From Pseudomonadota bacterium (GTDB taxonomy: Bacteria > Pseudomonadota > Gammaproteobacteria > Burkholderiales > Rhodocyclaceae), in the NCBI GenBank assembly GCA_026399515.1, contig JAPLQT010000058.1, positions 25,213 to 89,212 of the forward strand: a stretch of 64,000 nucleotides of DNA. The letters are read 5' to 3'. Under the pieces are notes generated by a model. That model was not told the origin of the DNA. It saw only the letters and a list, made by a program, of their open reading frames with translations, and did no database searches. Of the stretch, positions 37,946 through 47,133 are shown in pieces. The position numbers were made by a program, and so were the translations under genes. Within the stretch, counting starts at the first letter, position 1; every line of letters begins with the position of its first letter.

Positions 37946-39964
37946 TCAACTTGGTTGCCTCGGATTGTCGGTGCTCCCTGGCCCAGCGTGCCCGCCAATG
38001 GCGTCGGGGACGGGGATGGTGGCAAAACGGTTTCCCGAGGCGCCAGTGCGGATGCGAATGCCTTCCACAGGGCGATCCCAGTCAACGTCCGGGAAGTGGG
38101 TTTGCATCTCGGCCATGGGGATGCAGGCATACACATCGCCCTCGATGGGGCGTTCAAGGTATTTGATTTCGCGGGCGAGAACCTTCCTGGTCAGTTCTGC
38201 GGCCAGCGCCGATAGGTTGACGGACGTCTTGGGCCCTGACGCGGGGGGTGCGTTTGGTGCCGGCGCAGCCTTGGACACCGTGGCTCCGGGTGACTCGGGT
38301 GCAACTTCTGCGGCGGTGGTGGCTGGTTCCGGCGGCGAGACCGGCGGTGCGTCCTTCGTGATCGCCACTTCGGTGGGCGCCGGGCCTGTTGGCGCGGTGT
38401 ACTTGGCAACCGCCGGCTTCTTCACGCAGTTGGGAATCTGTGCGGTCCACGGAAATGCATCCTCCTTGACCACTATGACTTTGGTATCAACTTGGGTGGT
38501 GGCTTCCAGCCGCTTATACATGGCAGCCCCGCAACTAAATGTCTCGGACTGATCCAGAAGCATCCTCTTGGCGTGAAGCTCAGCCATGAGTTCCACGGTA
38601 AAGGAGTGGAATTCTGCACCGGGTTCGATCTTGCGGAAGCTGGCATCCTCGGTCATATCAGCCAACGCGTTGCGCATGCGGGACTCATTGATATAGAGCC
38701 AACCATCGAACTTGTAGGCGACGCGGAGCGGACTGTCCGTGCCATTTACACGGTTGGGTGCGCACAGCAGCATGTCCGCCAGTTGAAAGGCGGTCGGAGT
38801 GTCGTCGTCAACGAGCTGCGGCGCAGCAGGCTTCCTCGGCTCCTGACGTGGGGGCTGTTTGTTTTGAGTCGGCGAGGGCCGCGGCGCCGCGACCGAAGGC
38901 GTCTTGGCCGGTGCGTTGCGCGCGCCGATCGGCGTTGGCAATACCGCATCAAGGACTTCCGGCGTGTCTGGGTCCTTCACTTCGTGTGGTGCGAAATACG
39001 GAAGTGGGGGGTTGGTAGCGTCCGGGTCGACCGCCTCGGTGTCGCCCTGGCGGCCTTCGCGTCGTCCTGCTTCGTTATCGGCGTTGATCAGCAGCTCTGT
39101 CAGGCTGCGGGTGCGATCGTCGATCCAGGACGCCCGTGGCAGGCTTTGGATTTCGTGGTAGTACTCAACCGCTACAAGGAGCGCCGTCCAGTCCGCGAAC
39201 GGCAACTCACGCAAGACCGGGATGCCACGGAGAATCTTCGCGCCATGAATGGCGTGTGAATCGAAAAGCTCGACTACGCTGCCGTCCACTTGGAGCTTGT
39301 AGCAGGCCAGTTTCCCGATGTCGTGGGCAAGCGCCGTCAGGGGCAGCAGCGGATCGTCCGGTGCGAAGGCGTGGTATTCCCGTTGAGTGTCGATCAGCGG
39401 AAAGGTCACTTCGCCCTTGCGGTTACGGTGGCCCGTGTAGCGCCATGTCGGGACAAGCTCGGCCATGACCTCGATTACGCTGGCGGAGTGCTGCAGGAGG
39501 GTTACGCCGCCGTGGCCGCCCTTGACAGGAGAAGCGGGAAGATTCGGTACTTCCTCCATCAACCGGAAGGCCGCCTTGAAGGCGGCCGCATACGGCGGGT
39601 GTCGTTTTGCATAGGCCTTGAACCACGGGAAGATTTTGGCGATCGGCTTGGCCGGCCTGCGCCATTGCCACCACCGGCGAAAGTGCTGCCTAGGCGCCAC
39701 GGGCAGGCGCCCAAGGGTCACGGTCGCACCGTGACGTGTTTCTCCGTTCAAGATCCACGCATCGTTGCCATGCGTCCATGCCGTAATGATGGTGTTGACC
39801 AGCACACCCACCGCGATCCCGACGCCGGCGATTGTCAGGGATATCCCAACGGATGTAGCGAACGCCGAGAATGGTGCGCCGTTATACAGCCACAGGGCGA
39901 CGTACCACACCGCAAAGATGGTGAGCCAGCTTCGCAACAGCGGGTTGGTGTTGTTGCTGTTCAT
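37946..39964 (-). CDS. MOBH-type conjugative relaxase (TraI_2 domain)
   Basis: 672 residues. Two N-terminal membrane helices (about 12-60), then the TraI_2/HD-like relaxase core: F-P-W-F, G-G-V-T-L-L-Q-H-S near residue 155 and L-T-A-L-A-H-D-I-G-K near 212, then D-S-H-A-I-H-G-A. The middle is Pro/Ala-rich (350-400); the C-terminal domain from about 400 fits TraI_2_C. MOBH relaxases nick oriT and lead the transferred strand. It is the last gene of the OB-like, coupling protein, unknown, relaxase operon. Confidence 0.82.
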   Translation of the reverse strand: MNSNNTNPLLRSWLTIFAVWYVALWLYNGAPFSAFATSVGISLTIAGVGIAVGVLVNTIITAWTHGNDAWILNGETRHGATVTLGRLPVAPRQHFRRWWQWRRPAKPIAKIFPWFKAYAKRHPPYAAAFKAAFRLMEEVPNLPASPVKGGHGGVTLLQHSASVIEVMAELVPTWRYTGHRNRKGEVTFPLIDTQREYHAFAPDDPLLPLTALAHDIGKLACYKLQVDGSVVELFDSHAIHGAKILRGIPVLRELPFADWTALLVAVEYYHEIQSLPRASWIDDRTRSLTELLINADNEAGRREGRQGDTEAVDPDATNPPLPYFAPHEVKDPDTPEVLDAVLPTPIGARNAPAKTPSVAAPRPSPTQNKQPPRQEPRKPAAPQLVDDDTPTAFQLADMLLCAPNRVNGTDSPLRVAYKFDGWLYINESRMRNALADMTEDASFRKIEPGAEFHSFTVELMAELHAKRMLLDQSETFSCGAAMYKRLEATTQVDTKVIVVKEDAFPWTAQIPNCVKKPAVAKYTAPTGPAPTEVAITKDAPPVSPPEPATTAAEVAPESPGATVSKAAPAPNAPPASGPKTSVNLSALAAELTRKVLAREIKYLERPIEGDVYACIPMAEMQTHFPDVDWDRPVEGIRIRTGASGNRFATIPVPDAIGGHAGPGSTDNPRQPS

Positions 39965-40657
39965 CTAGTCAAAGACACTCTTGGACCAAGAGAAGCTTCT
40001 TTTGCTCATGCGATCCTGGCTTCTGGCCGTAAAGAACCAGCACCCGAAGCGCATGCCGATATGTCCGGACTGTTCGAGTTTGTCGGCCGTCGCGCGGAAC
40101 TGATCGAAGGACATCTCGCCGTCCATGAGCTTCTTCATAATGTCCGCGCGGATGCCGGGCCAGCGCCAAATCTCGCGGGCAAAATTCAGGCCATCCTCCC
40201 ACGCCGACATCAGGACTTCACCGGCAAAGGCTTCCGGGAGGGAACATGCCAGAAACGGCAGCGGTTCCGGCATAGGAATGTTGGCCGCAAAAAATTGATG
40301 TTGCAGGCGGGCCTGAATGACATAGGGGCGCGCGCCCATGGCAATACAGGCAGTGTTGAAGTCAACCGGGGCAATGGATTGGTCGCTCGGGATGAAGCAC
40401 CAGGCCAACGCCTTGCGCCGGTCCTTCCATTTGGTATTGATGTTGCAGGCCGTCCGGATGATCTTGCGCAGATAGTTGAAGGCGACCAGTTGCTCTCCCG
40501 CGTAGTCCTCCTGGGTAATTTCGGGGACATGCAGCTGGGCATACTTTTCGACTGGCTCCGGTTTCAGTCCGATCGAGGAATAGTCGAACGGATTGGCGGG
40601 GATCGCGAATTCCTCACCCAACAGGGCGAGGTCGTCGAAGTCGCGGTGGGCATTCAT
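39965..40657 (-). CDS. hypothetical conjugation-linked protein
   Basis: 230 residues from the ATG at 40657, which overlaps the coupling-protein stop (ATGA). It ends right before the relaxase start. No signal peptide or membrane helix; contains W-R-W-P-G-I-R-A-D-I-M-K-K-L-M-D-G and an F-G-C-W-F-F segment. I recognise no family; position between the coupling protein and relaxase suggests a relaxosome or coupling accessory role. Confidence 0.65.
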   Translation of the reverse strand: MNAHRDFDDLALLGEEFAIPANPFDYSSIGLKPEPVEKYAQLHVPEITQEDYAGEQLVAFNYLRKIIRTACNINTKWKDRRKALAWCFIPSDQSIAPVDFNTACIAMGARPYVIQARLQHQFFAANIPMPEPLPFLACSLPEAFAGEVLMSAWEDGLNFAREIWRWPGIRADIMKKLMDGEMSFDQFRATADKLEQSGHIGMRFGCWFFTARSQDRMSKRSFSWSKSVFD

Positions 40658-42366
40658 TTGGAGATCCATCGGTCCACGTCCCGAAATATGTCCAGTCCGC
40701 GAACGAATGGCATGCGGTACCGGTTGATCTGAAATGGGCCGATCTGCCTGCGGAATTGATCGGTGAAATCGAGCTTCGGCACGCGCACATGGAAACATTT
40801 GTTGTTGCCGATCGTAACGACGCATTCGCCCGTATCGAGCGCCTTCAGCATGTCCATGCTGACCTTATATCCTTCGTCCTCGCGCTCCGTATAGCCGCGG
40901 GTGGACGTTTGCGATGCAGAGGTGGGCGTGCTATCGCCGGGTTTTCTCTGTTCGCCGCCACCGCCGGATTCGGAGAGCGAGTGGATCACTTTGCTTTCCA
41001 TGCCGATCAGTTCTGCGGCAAATTCGGCCGTGTCCGACGTGCCAAGCTTGAAGTAGATCTTTGTGTTCGCGTTGCCGGTGATCATCTCGCGCAATTCTTC
41101 GTCTACGGCGTCATAGTTAGCCTTGGTTTGTACGATCGGGGCCATGATTGTGTGTGCGGACCTGGCCTGCTCGAAGGGCCGCGCCCAGGTCTGATTGACG
41201 TAGGAACCGGCTTCGTCGAACAGGCCCAGAGTCGGCGGCCAGGGGCGATCCGCCTTGGGTTTCGCCTGCACCCACGAGATCGAGGTCCGGAAATCGCCGA
41301 GCGTCATCTTGCCAAAATTGCTGGCGGCCTCAGGCTTGCCCATCGTCGGCAAGGCAAGATAGACGATCTTGTTCTGGGTGGTGGCGCGATCCAGTCGCAC
41401 TTCCGGCGAGTAGGTGTTGGTCAGCATCCCGAAGTTGCCAGAACCAAATTGATGCATTCGCCCACCAACGCCGCCGAAGGTGTCGCGCAGCTTCTTGAGG
41501 TCAACGCTGATCTGCCCGCTGCGGTCGACCGTCTTGTACTGTTCAAGGAATATGCGAAATTGCCGCCCCGCATCGGAGTTGGTTGGGATGATGCCCCCCA
41601 ACCAGGAAAGCGCGTGCTGGTTTTGCAGCAGGATGGTGAGGTCGATGAAGTTGTAGGCGAGTCCGGCTTTCTGGATGGCATCAACCAACGTGGTAATGCC
41701 CTGGTTGGCGGCCTGGCGGTAGTAGTCTGTCGCGGGTGAGCCTTCGCTACTTGGAATGAGCGAGATCACCCGAGAGGAAACCTCATCGGCATCGCCGTAA
41801 AGCACCGGGTTGTAGGTATTCGAAAAATTGGGGTCGCCCGGATTAATTACAAGCAGATCGCCCCGCCGTCCGGCCCAAGCGCACATGGCGTCGAGCATGG
41901 CGAGGTTGTCGCTATCCAATTTTCCGTCAATCCACAGCAGACCCCCTCCGGCGATGATCTGCTGAAAAATCATCCAGCCCGACGCGCCGATGGTCGAGAC
42001 ATGCTTCATTAGGACTTCCCAAGGCACCACCACAGGCTTGGCGGTGTCAACGCAGAACCCAAGAAGGTAGCCGTTCCACGGGCCGGCGCCGGGAAAGCCA
42101 TACGGTGGCCGATCCGAGGCGATCTGTACCTCCGAGGGGATCAGCTGCCGAAAGGCCGCCTGCCGCGTGCGCTCGAGCAGCCAGTTGCCCGTGAGTGCAG
42201 CGAGCCCGGCGCCGGCCATGCCCATGCCGGAACGGCTGAGTCCGACTTCGCTGGAAAGGTGGATGGCGGCGGGGTGCTGTGTCAGCGCGCCGATGGCCGA
42301 GGCGAGCATGGCGAAGTTATCCGCCGTCCCGCCCAGGCGCAGGTTCCGCATGAACCGGACATCCAT
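40654..42366 (-). CDS. type IV coupling protein (TraD-like) with altered Walker A
   Basis: 570 residues. TraG/TraD-family features: I-A-G-G-G-L-L-W-I-D-G-K, G-D-P-N-F-S-N-T-Y-N-P-V, Walker B G-L-F-D-E-A-G near residue 382. Where Walker A should be (about residue 127) the sequence reads I-G-A-S-G-W-M-I-F-Q-Q, without the G-K-[S/T]; about eight residues seem missing compared with the family. ATP hydrolysis is therefore in doubt. N-terminal membrane helices are weak. Adjacent to the relaxase gene, as usual for coupling proteins, which link relaxosome and secretion channel. Confidence 0.8.
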   Translation of the reverse strand: MDVRFMRNLRLGGTADNFAMLASAIGALTQHPAAIHLSSEVGLSRSGMGMAGAGLAALTGNWLLERTRQAAFRQLIPSEVQIASDRPPYGFPGAGPWNGYLLGFCVDTAKPVVVPWEVLMKHVSTIGASGWMIFQQIIAGGGLLWIDGKLDSDNLAMLDAMCAWAGRRGDLLVINPGDPNFSNTYNPVLYGDADEVSSRVISLIPSSEGSPATDYYRQAANQGITTLVDAIQKAGLAYNFIDLTILLQNQHALSWLGGIIPTNSDAGRQFRIFLEQYKTVDRSGQISVDLKKLRDTFGGVGGRMHQFGSGNFGMLTNTYSPEVRLDRATTQNKIVYLALPTMGKPEAASNFGKMTLGDFRTSISWVQAKPKADRPWPPTLGLFDEAGSYVNQTWARPFEQARSAHTIMAPIVQTKANYDAVDEELREMITGNANTKIYFKLGTSDTAEFAAELIGMESKVIHSLSESGGGGEQRKPGDSTPTSASQTSTRGYTEREDEGYKVSMDMLKALDTGECVVTIGNNKCFHVRVPKLDFTDQFRRQIGPFQINRYRMPFVRGLDIFRDVDRWISK

Positions 42367-42378
42367 TTGACTTCCCTA

Positions 42379-43308
42379 TTAGAGACCGGCAACCACCGCG
42401 TCGGCGGCGGTCTGCGCGGCAGCGAGGCGTGCCGCTTCCAGTTTGCGTACGGCTTCCTTGCGGCTGTCGTGTTCCTCCCTCAATTCAGTGGCGAACGCGC
42501 TCCACCAATCGGGTGTCTCCAGAATGTGCTTGCCTTGGGTCGCGGTCTTGAGGTCCTTGGTGCGAATATGCAGATTTCTGTGCCGTATATCGCCCTGGTC
42601 ATTTGGGAGAACCTTCATGCGAATCTGTCCTTCAACGTACACGGCCAGGCCCCGTGTGGTGTGACTGAGAATGGACCTCACATCGTCATCGTAGATCCGG
42701 ACCGGGATCAACTTGCTGCGGTCGCCGTGTTGCCGGATATAGACCTCGCCGTAGCCGTGCTTCTGATGTTCGTTTGGTTCAACAAAGCGTTTCAGGTCGA
42801 CGATGCCGGCGATCAGCACTTTGTTGTTGTGCTCGCCCAGCCGGGTGTCGAGCTTGTTGCCGGACGCGGCCATGATGTCCAGGACGATCTGCTCGCCTTC
42901 GGCGGTCCTGTCCCCCTTGGCCAGACGTTCCGCGATGTCCTTCTTGAGCTGCCCGGTCGGAAGGAATGGCTGGAAGTCGTCGGTCTTGGCCGCCTTGCTG
43001 CCGGAGCGCCACGCGACGATAGCCGGGATCGACCGAACAGACGCCGCCTCAGAGGCCACGACGGTCAGGAAACAGTTCGGTTCATCGTTGATTCGCTCGC
43101 CCCAGACGTGGCAAGTGGCATCGATCATCGAGCCTTCGGCGGGGAGCCTGAAGCCGGTAGGCACGCGAACCGAGATGCTTTGCTCGGGATTGTCGACTTG
43201 TTGAATCAGATACCCCGTCTTGGTGACCTGCCGCGCGAAGCCCACCAGGTGGCAGACATTCAACATCGAGTTCACAAAGCGCATTCTGAATTGCTTCCGT
43301 GGGTCCAT
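42379..43308 (-). CDS. hypothetical protein with OB-fold-like segment, first in transfer operon
   Basis: 309 residues from the ATG at 43308, preceded by AAGGAG. Residues about 180-265 (K-V-L-I-A-G-I-V-D-L-K-R-F, then V-Y-V-E-G-Q-I-R-M-K-V-L) resemble SSB-type OB folds, so single-strand binding during transfer is possible. C-terminal helix rich in Ala/Arg. The coupling-protein gene starts 12 bp later. The OB reading is tentative. Confidence 0.6.
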   Translation of the reverse strand: MDPRKQFRMRFVNSMLNVCHLVGFARQVTKTGYLIQQVDNPEQSISVRVPTGFRLPAEGSMIDATCHVWGERINDEPNCFLTVVASEAASVRSIPAIVAWRSGSKAAKTDDFQPFLPTGQLKKDIAERLAKGDRTAEGEQIVLDIMAASGNKLDTRLGEHNNKVLIAGIVDLKRFVEPNEHQKHGYGEVYIRQHGDRSKLIPVRIYDDDVRSILSHTTRGLAVYVEGQIRMKVLPNDQGDIRHRNLHIRTKDLKTATQGKHILETPDWWSAFATELREEHDSRKEAVRKLEAARLAAAQTAADAVVAGL

Positions 43309-43524
43309 GAATAAGGCTCCTTGAGTGTTTAGGATATTATTGCGCGTATCAATATACCATTTTTTGAAAAAATACGAGACAAATTGCACGCTGGGTCTAC
43401 GATTCATTGGTGGCCATGCCTCGCCATAGATGCGCCAATTTGGTAAGATTCCATCAGCCTAAGTTGATTACATGCCGACGTACTGTTGCGCCAACGCCTT
43501 CTCAAACCGAGGAATGAGACATTC

Positions 43525-44076
43525 ATGGCAAGCGTAAAAAGCAAAAGAGTTCAGATCACGGTCAAGAGACAGAAGCCGGGACCCAAGGCCGGATTCAAGT
43601 ACAGCACCCCTAGAAGTCACGCGACAACTCCAAAGCCCGTGCTGATAGAACTGCTGTTTGACGCGGCGCAATTGCGCAACGAATCCCCGGAACTTCTGGC
43701 CGCCGGGCTGAGTATTGGCTATCCATACCTGATGGCGCTCGCCAGAGGGACGCGTCCTACCGCCGACCTTGGGCGTGACATTCTGACTGCCGCCGCCAAG
43801 TATCTGGATGTACCAATTGCACAGGCCTACCTTTGGGCCGGGGCATTACTCCCCACGGACTTCTTTTTCGAACCGTCCCTTCGGCGGGAACTGCAGGATG
43901 TGTTCACGGCGATACAAACCCATCCGCATTGGGGTGGGTTTTGTGTAAAGAAATCGGAGTGGGATTCCCTTTCAGACGAAGCGCGTATCCTTTACGCCCT
44001 ATTGTTCGAGAAAGCGACGGATAAGCATATCCTGAGCCGCACGAAGATCGCCGAGGCTCAGTCGCGCAAGAAATAG
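43525..44076 (+). CDS. putative helix-turn-helix regulator
   Basis: 183 residues from the ATG at 43525 (M-A-S-V-K-S-K); a longer frame to 43486 exists. A basic N-terminus (K-R-Q-K-P-G-P-K) is followed by an XRE-like HTH (E-L-L-A-A-G-L-S-I-G-Y-P-Y-L-M-A-L-A-R-G) and a C-terminal helical domain. It is transcribed divergently from the transfer operon, 216 bp away, so it may regulate it. Confidence 0.6.
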   Translation: MASVKSKRVQITVKRQKPGPKAGFKYSTPRSHATTPKPVLIELLFDAAQLRNESPELLAAGLSIGYPYLMALARGTRPTADLGRDILTAAAKYLDVPIAQAYLWAGALLPTDFFFEPSLRRELQDVFTAIQTHPHWGGFCVKKSEWDSLSDEARILYALLFEKATDKHILSRTKIAEAQSRKK

Positions 44077-44468
44077 CCTAGCCGGGCGCGTGTAACCCGC
44101 ATTGAGACAGCCAGTTAAACCGCCTGAAAGAAGGTGGCGCAGGACTGTGCATCAAGAATCAACGGAACTCGACCAAATGTGGTGTGTCCGGTGTGAATAG
44201 TTGTCGTGGCAGGGATCGGCGTAGTGGCGCTGAGCTATTCAGATGTGTGGTCGTCTTCGGCTAGGGTAAATACAACACAATACGTATTGTCGTTATACAG
44301 GCGTGAGGGTAATTCGTGCCATTCCCCATTAGTGTTGTGACATGGTGGCAATTAGTGAGGTGTGTGTCACTTATAAATAGACCACGTGGACTGGAGTAGG
44401 TGTCACGTGTTCCAATTCATGTAGAATCACGGCGGTATCTTGTGGCGCCAACTAAGGAGGATTGGATC
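44077..44468 (+). promoter_or_regulatory. regulatory gap with 14-bp perfect palindrome
   Basis: Contains ACAATACGTATTGT (44277-44290), a perfect palindrome, then TTATACAGG and an AT-rich stretch. AAGGAGGA at 44454-44461 serves the next gene. No ORF is supported. Confidence 0.45.
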
Positions 44469-44777
44469 ATGGGACGTGTCAGATTATCTCCGCAGCAGCA
44501 ACTGGAGGCTATTACGCGCCAGGAGAAGAAGCTGTCCGAGAGAAAAGCGCAGTTGTTGGCATTGACGGCAGGGCTACGCGGTGATTCGCCGGGCGTGCCG
44601 GCGCTCTTTGAGGCCATTGACAGCGTAGCCAAGCTCAATTCGATCTCGGTAACCAAGGTGCTCATGTCTGTCGCCAAGCTCAAACGAACTGGGCTGAAGT
44701 TCGCCGAGCCGGATCCGACCGCACCCAAGCGCGGTCCCAAGAAGAAGGCAGATCCTGGTAGTGCAGGGGCGGGGTGA
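44469..44777 (+). CDS. small basic hypothetical protein
   Basis: 102 residues from the ATG at 44469 with a strong AAGGAGGA site. Order: N-terminal coiled coil (Q-Q-Q-L-E-A-I-T-R-Q-E-K-K-L-S-E-R-K-A), a mid helix, and a C-terminal basic Pro/Lys tail (P-K-R-G-P-K-K-K). The layout recalls short H-NS-like or nucleoid-associated proteins, but the family motif is not complete. Confidence 0.55.
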   Translation: MGRVRLSPQQQLEAITRQEKKLSERKAQLLALTAGLRGDSPGVPALFEAIDSVAKLNSISVTKVLMSVAKLKRTGLKFAEPDPTAPKRGPKKKADPGSAGAG

Positions 44778-45270
44778 CGCGAACATATTGAGGGGAGGAG
44801 GCGCGACCTTTGAAACAGGTGTCACGGGATGTGCCGGGTCTGTGGGGGTGAGATCGAGGCGACCTGCCGAGCAGACAGTTTGAGCGAAGAAACCGGTGGA
44901 CTCCAAACCGGTTCCATCGGGCGGGACGGGTCGGAGCGACCACCGAGCCAGCTTGGTTGGTGAAACGGAAACGCCGACCCAAGTCGTGGAGCAGACACGA
45001 GGATGTCGGGGGCGATGGTAGCGAGGCAGGAGACTGCCGAGAGATTGGCGAGGCCGCCGGGTGGAAGGGTCGCGCCGGCGAACAGGGATCCAGTGGTGCC
45101 AAACCGACCCGCCGAGTGTCAGAGTTCCCTGTCTGGTTAGAATAGCTTTGTTGTCATCGGTCTGGGGTGTCTTAGATGACGGATGGCGTTGACGGGACGG
45201 CTGTAGGCCATGACAATAGTGGACGTCGGCGGGGTCGGTTGACGGCGTCGCCTAAGGGAGCGGAGTCAGG
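44778..45270. other. gap, no supported gene
   Basis: About 490 bp, purine-rich on the plus strand. A 62-codon frame (44957-45145) is present but has low-complexity Arg/Gly/Glu composition and no family likeness. No clear terminator or promoter. Confidence 0.4.
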
Positions 45271-45894
45271 ATGCCTTTTCCGAATAAGGCCTCGGCCCGT
45301 GGGATCTGGCCGGTGGGGGCGAGCGCGGCGACGTCGGTGGGCGATGAGGATGCCCTCGCGATCGCAGCCCAGGCGCGGGCGAAACTTATCGGGCAGGTCG
45401 AGGAGCTTTATCGTGACATAGCCGGCGTCGACCTAGTCATCCGGCGCATCGCCGACGTGCTCAGAGTGAGTCAGCCGCTGGTCCATGGGCGCTACGATGT
45501 CCGGTGGTGGAAGGTGCAGGCAGGAGATCGCGGCCGGCAGCCGGTGCTGGTTCGGTGGATGAAGGCGACGACGGGACGCGTGCAGCCTAAGCGCGTGGAA
45601 CGCTACAAGGGTGTCGGGAAGCACCAGGCGTTCGACATGAACCGCACCGAAACCGACATCGCGGTGAAGATGTTCCTGAAGTACGCGGCCTATCGGAAAG
45701 CCTTGACGCGGAAGCTGTGGCAGCTCAAGCACTATGCCTTGCGGATCGACAGTCTGCGGTTTGGAATCAGCGACGACCTGGAGTATATCGGCTCGATCCA
45801 CTACAAGATTGGGAAGCGGCTGATCGCTGCGGGCCACGAGATCGATCTGGACACCGCGACGAAGATGGGCCTGATCGAGGCCGTCGAAGGATAA
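45271..45894 (+). CDS. hypothetical protein
   Basis: 207 residues. No domain recognised. N-terminal part has A-L-A-I-A-A-Q-A-R-A-K-L-I-G-Q-V-E-E-L-Y and a possible HTH (V-I-R-R-I-A-D-V-L-R-V-S-Q-P-L-V). The mid region W-W-K-V-Q-A-G-D-R-G-R-Q-P-V-L-V-R-W is conserved-looking, and the C-terminal half is helical. Codon use is normal for the window, so it is probably real. Just beyond its stop begins a set of short direct repeats. Confidence 0.6.
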   Translation: MPFPNKASARGIWPVGASAATSVGDEDALAIAAQARAKLIGQVEELYRDIAGVDLVIRRIADVLRVSQPLVHGRYDVRWWKVQAGDRGRQPVLVRWMKATTGRVQPKRVERYKGVGKHQAFDMNRTETDIAVKMFLKYAAYRKALTRKLWQLKHYALRIDSLRFGISDDLEYIGSIHYKIGKRLIAAGHEIDLDTATKMGLIEAVEG

Positions 45895-46004
45895 ATCGTT
45901 ACGCCACGACGATCCCCTGCGGCCTCCGTTCAGAATAAATGGTTACGCCCGGCGGCCCGGACGAGGCATTGTCCGGCCGACGCACAAGCGTAAATGGTTG
46001 CGCC
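45891..46004 (+). repeat. three short direct repeats (RTAAATSGTTRCGCC)
   Basis: ATAAATCGTTACGCC (45891), ATAAATGGTTACGCC (45935), GTAAATGGTTGCGCC (45990); the first overlaps the end of the previous gene. Spacing is 44 and 55 bp. Possibly protein-binding sites or the edge of an accessory insertion. Confidence 0.55.
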
Positions 46005-46761
46005 AGGTGCCATTCCTCCCGCGCGCTTCGCGGCGTCCCGCATCCGGCTCCGCCGGAACCCCTGCGGCCAAGTCCGAGATCCAGGTGACGGGTGTTCGTA
46101 TTCCAGACACGGCAGTGGCATGATTGTTCATCTCGCGCGGGTTGAATGGACGTGGCCGGATCGACGTGTTCCAGACACGATTGCGCTGGTTTCGCCCGGA
46201 GGCCTGGCCGACATCCTGACATGGCAGCGCGCCATTGTCAGCTCATCACTGCCTGGCCACATGCGGTGTCGCCGGATCCTTCCCGCAACCCTTCCGCCAA
46301 TTGCCAGCCCGTAGGTCTGCCGCCCAGTAGTACCCTCGCCATTCAACTTTCGACCGATCCGTCCAGGTGGCGGTCCCTCCTGGCAGTGTCAATTCGTCAT
46401 TCGTGATGGCATAACGGTTGCCTACCAGATACCGTTCGGCCAACGATCGCCAATTCTCCGACGATGCCTCGGCAATATCGGAAGCCTCCCGCTCACATCA
46501 ACGGTCTTCCCTGCGGGCACGATTATTGGTAAGGGGACATTCCACAGTGCCGGCGCCGGCGCAGCCGGCGCAACACATCACCGGATCAATCGGGTAGGAC
46601 CGGTCACCGCCGTTGATGCCACCGCAGTGACGGTCCGCCACCGGGACATTCCCCGACCTTCGTTCGTCCGAGCGCCAGTTCTAGAGTCGGCGACAATCCG
46701 TCCCTTGGTCTCCGGTCAATCTTCCCGCGGCCCGATGATTGCCTCCCGCGCCGGACCCGAT
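46005..46761. other. degenerate region with gene fragments
   Basis: No intact gene is supported. On the minus strand at 46246-46443 a frame reads A-E-R-Y-L-V-G-N-R-Y-A-I-T-N-D-E-L and W-R-G-Y-Y-W-A-A-D-L, which looks like real protein but has no good start (TTG at best) and closes upstream after about 20 more codons. Another fragment (G-G-I-Q-A-V-I-E-S-G-P-A-R-E-A-I-I) lies near 46730-46790 in a frame different from its upstream neighbour. Confidence 0.4.
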
Positions 46762-47133
46762 TCAATGACGGCCTGTATGCCGCCATCGAATCGCCGGCGC
46801 TGCACCGGTCTTGTCCCCGGCGGCGAGTCCCGTTCCGCCAAGGAGACCGATCGTCTTCGCCACACGGGAGGCCCAGGAATTCCCCACCCGCCCCACCTTC
46901 AACCGCCGCGATCGCCGACCGACGACGTTGTGGTGGCCACGCGCCGATGTTCCTCGTGACCGCCTCATTGACCATGGCCGCCGGTCATCGCACTCACCCG
47001 CGCGCCGCGTTACACCGCCACAGAGCGGCCAGTTATCCATCACGTAGGCCCATCCGAGGGCCGGAGTGTGGAAAACTGGAGCCTTCCGCTCGGCAATCTC
47101 AGGCGACAAGCCGTGCCGGCAGCACGGACACAT
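46762..47133 (-). CDS. cysteine-rich hypothetical protein, possibly frameshifted
   Basis: 123 codons from an ATG at 47133 with GAGG six bases upstream. M-C-P-C-C-R-H-G-L-S-P near the start, later L-C-G-G-V and G-E-C-D-D, make a likely zinc-binding N-terminus; then V-G-R-V-G-N-S-W-A-S-R-V-A-K-T-I. A +1 shift near 46785 would continue the frame into G-G-I-Q-A-V-I-E-S, so the annotated C-terminus may be wrong. No family identified. Confidence 0.4.
   Translation of the reverse strand: MCPCCRHGLSPEIAERKAPVFHTPALGWAYVMDNWPLCGGVTRRAGECDDRRPWSMRRSRGTSARGHHNVVGRRSRRLKVGRVGNSWASRVAKTIGLLGGTGLAAGDKTGAAPAIRWRHTGRH

Noticed and set aside
39290-40732. 480-codon plus-strand frame
   Set aside because: Runs antisense through the relaxase and its neighbour; high-GC shadow frame.
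40756-41739. 327-codon plus-strand frame
   Set aside because: Antisense to the coupling protein gene, no family likeness.
44957-45145. 62-codon plus-strand frame
   Set aside because: Low-complexity composition, no ribosome site, no likeness to known proteins.
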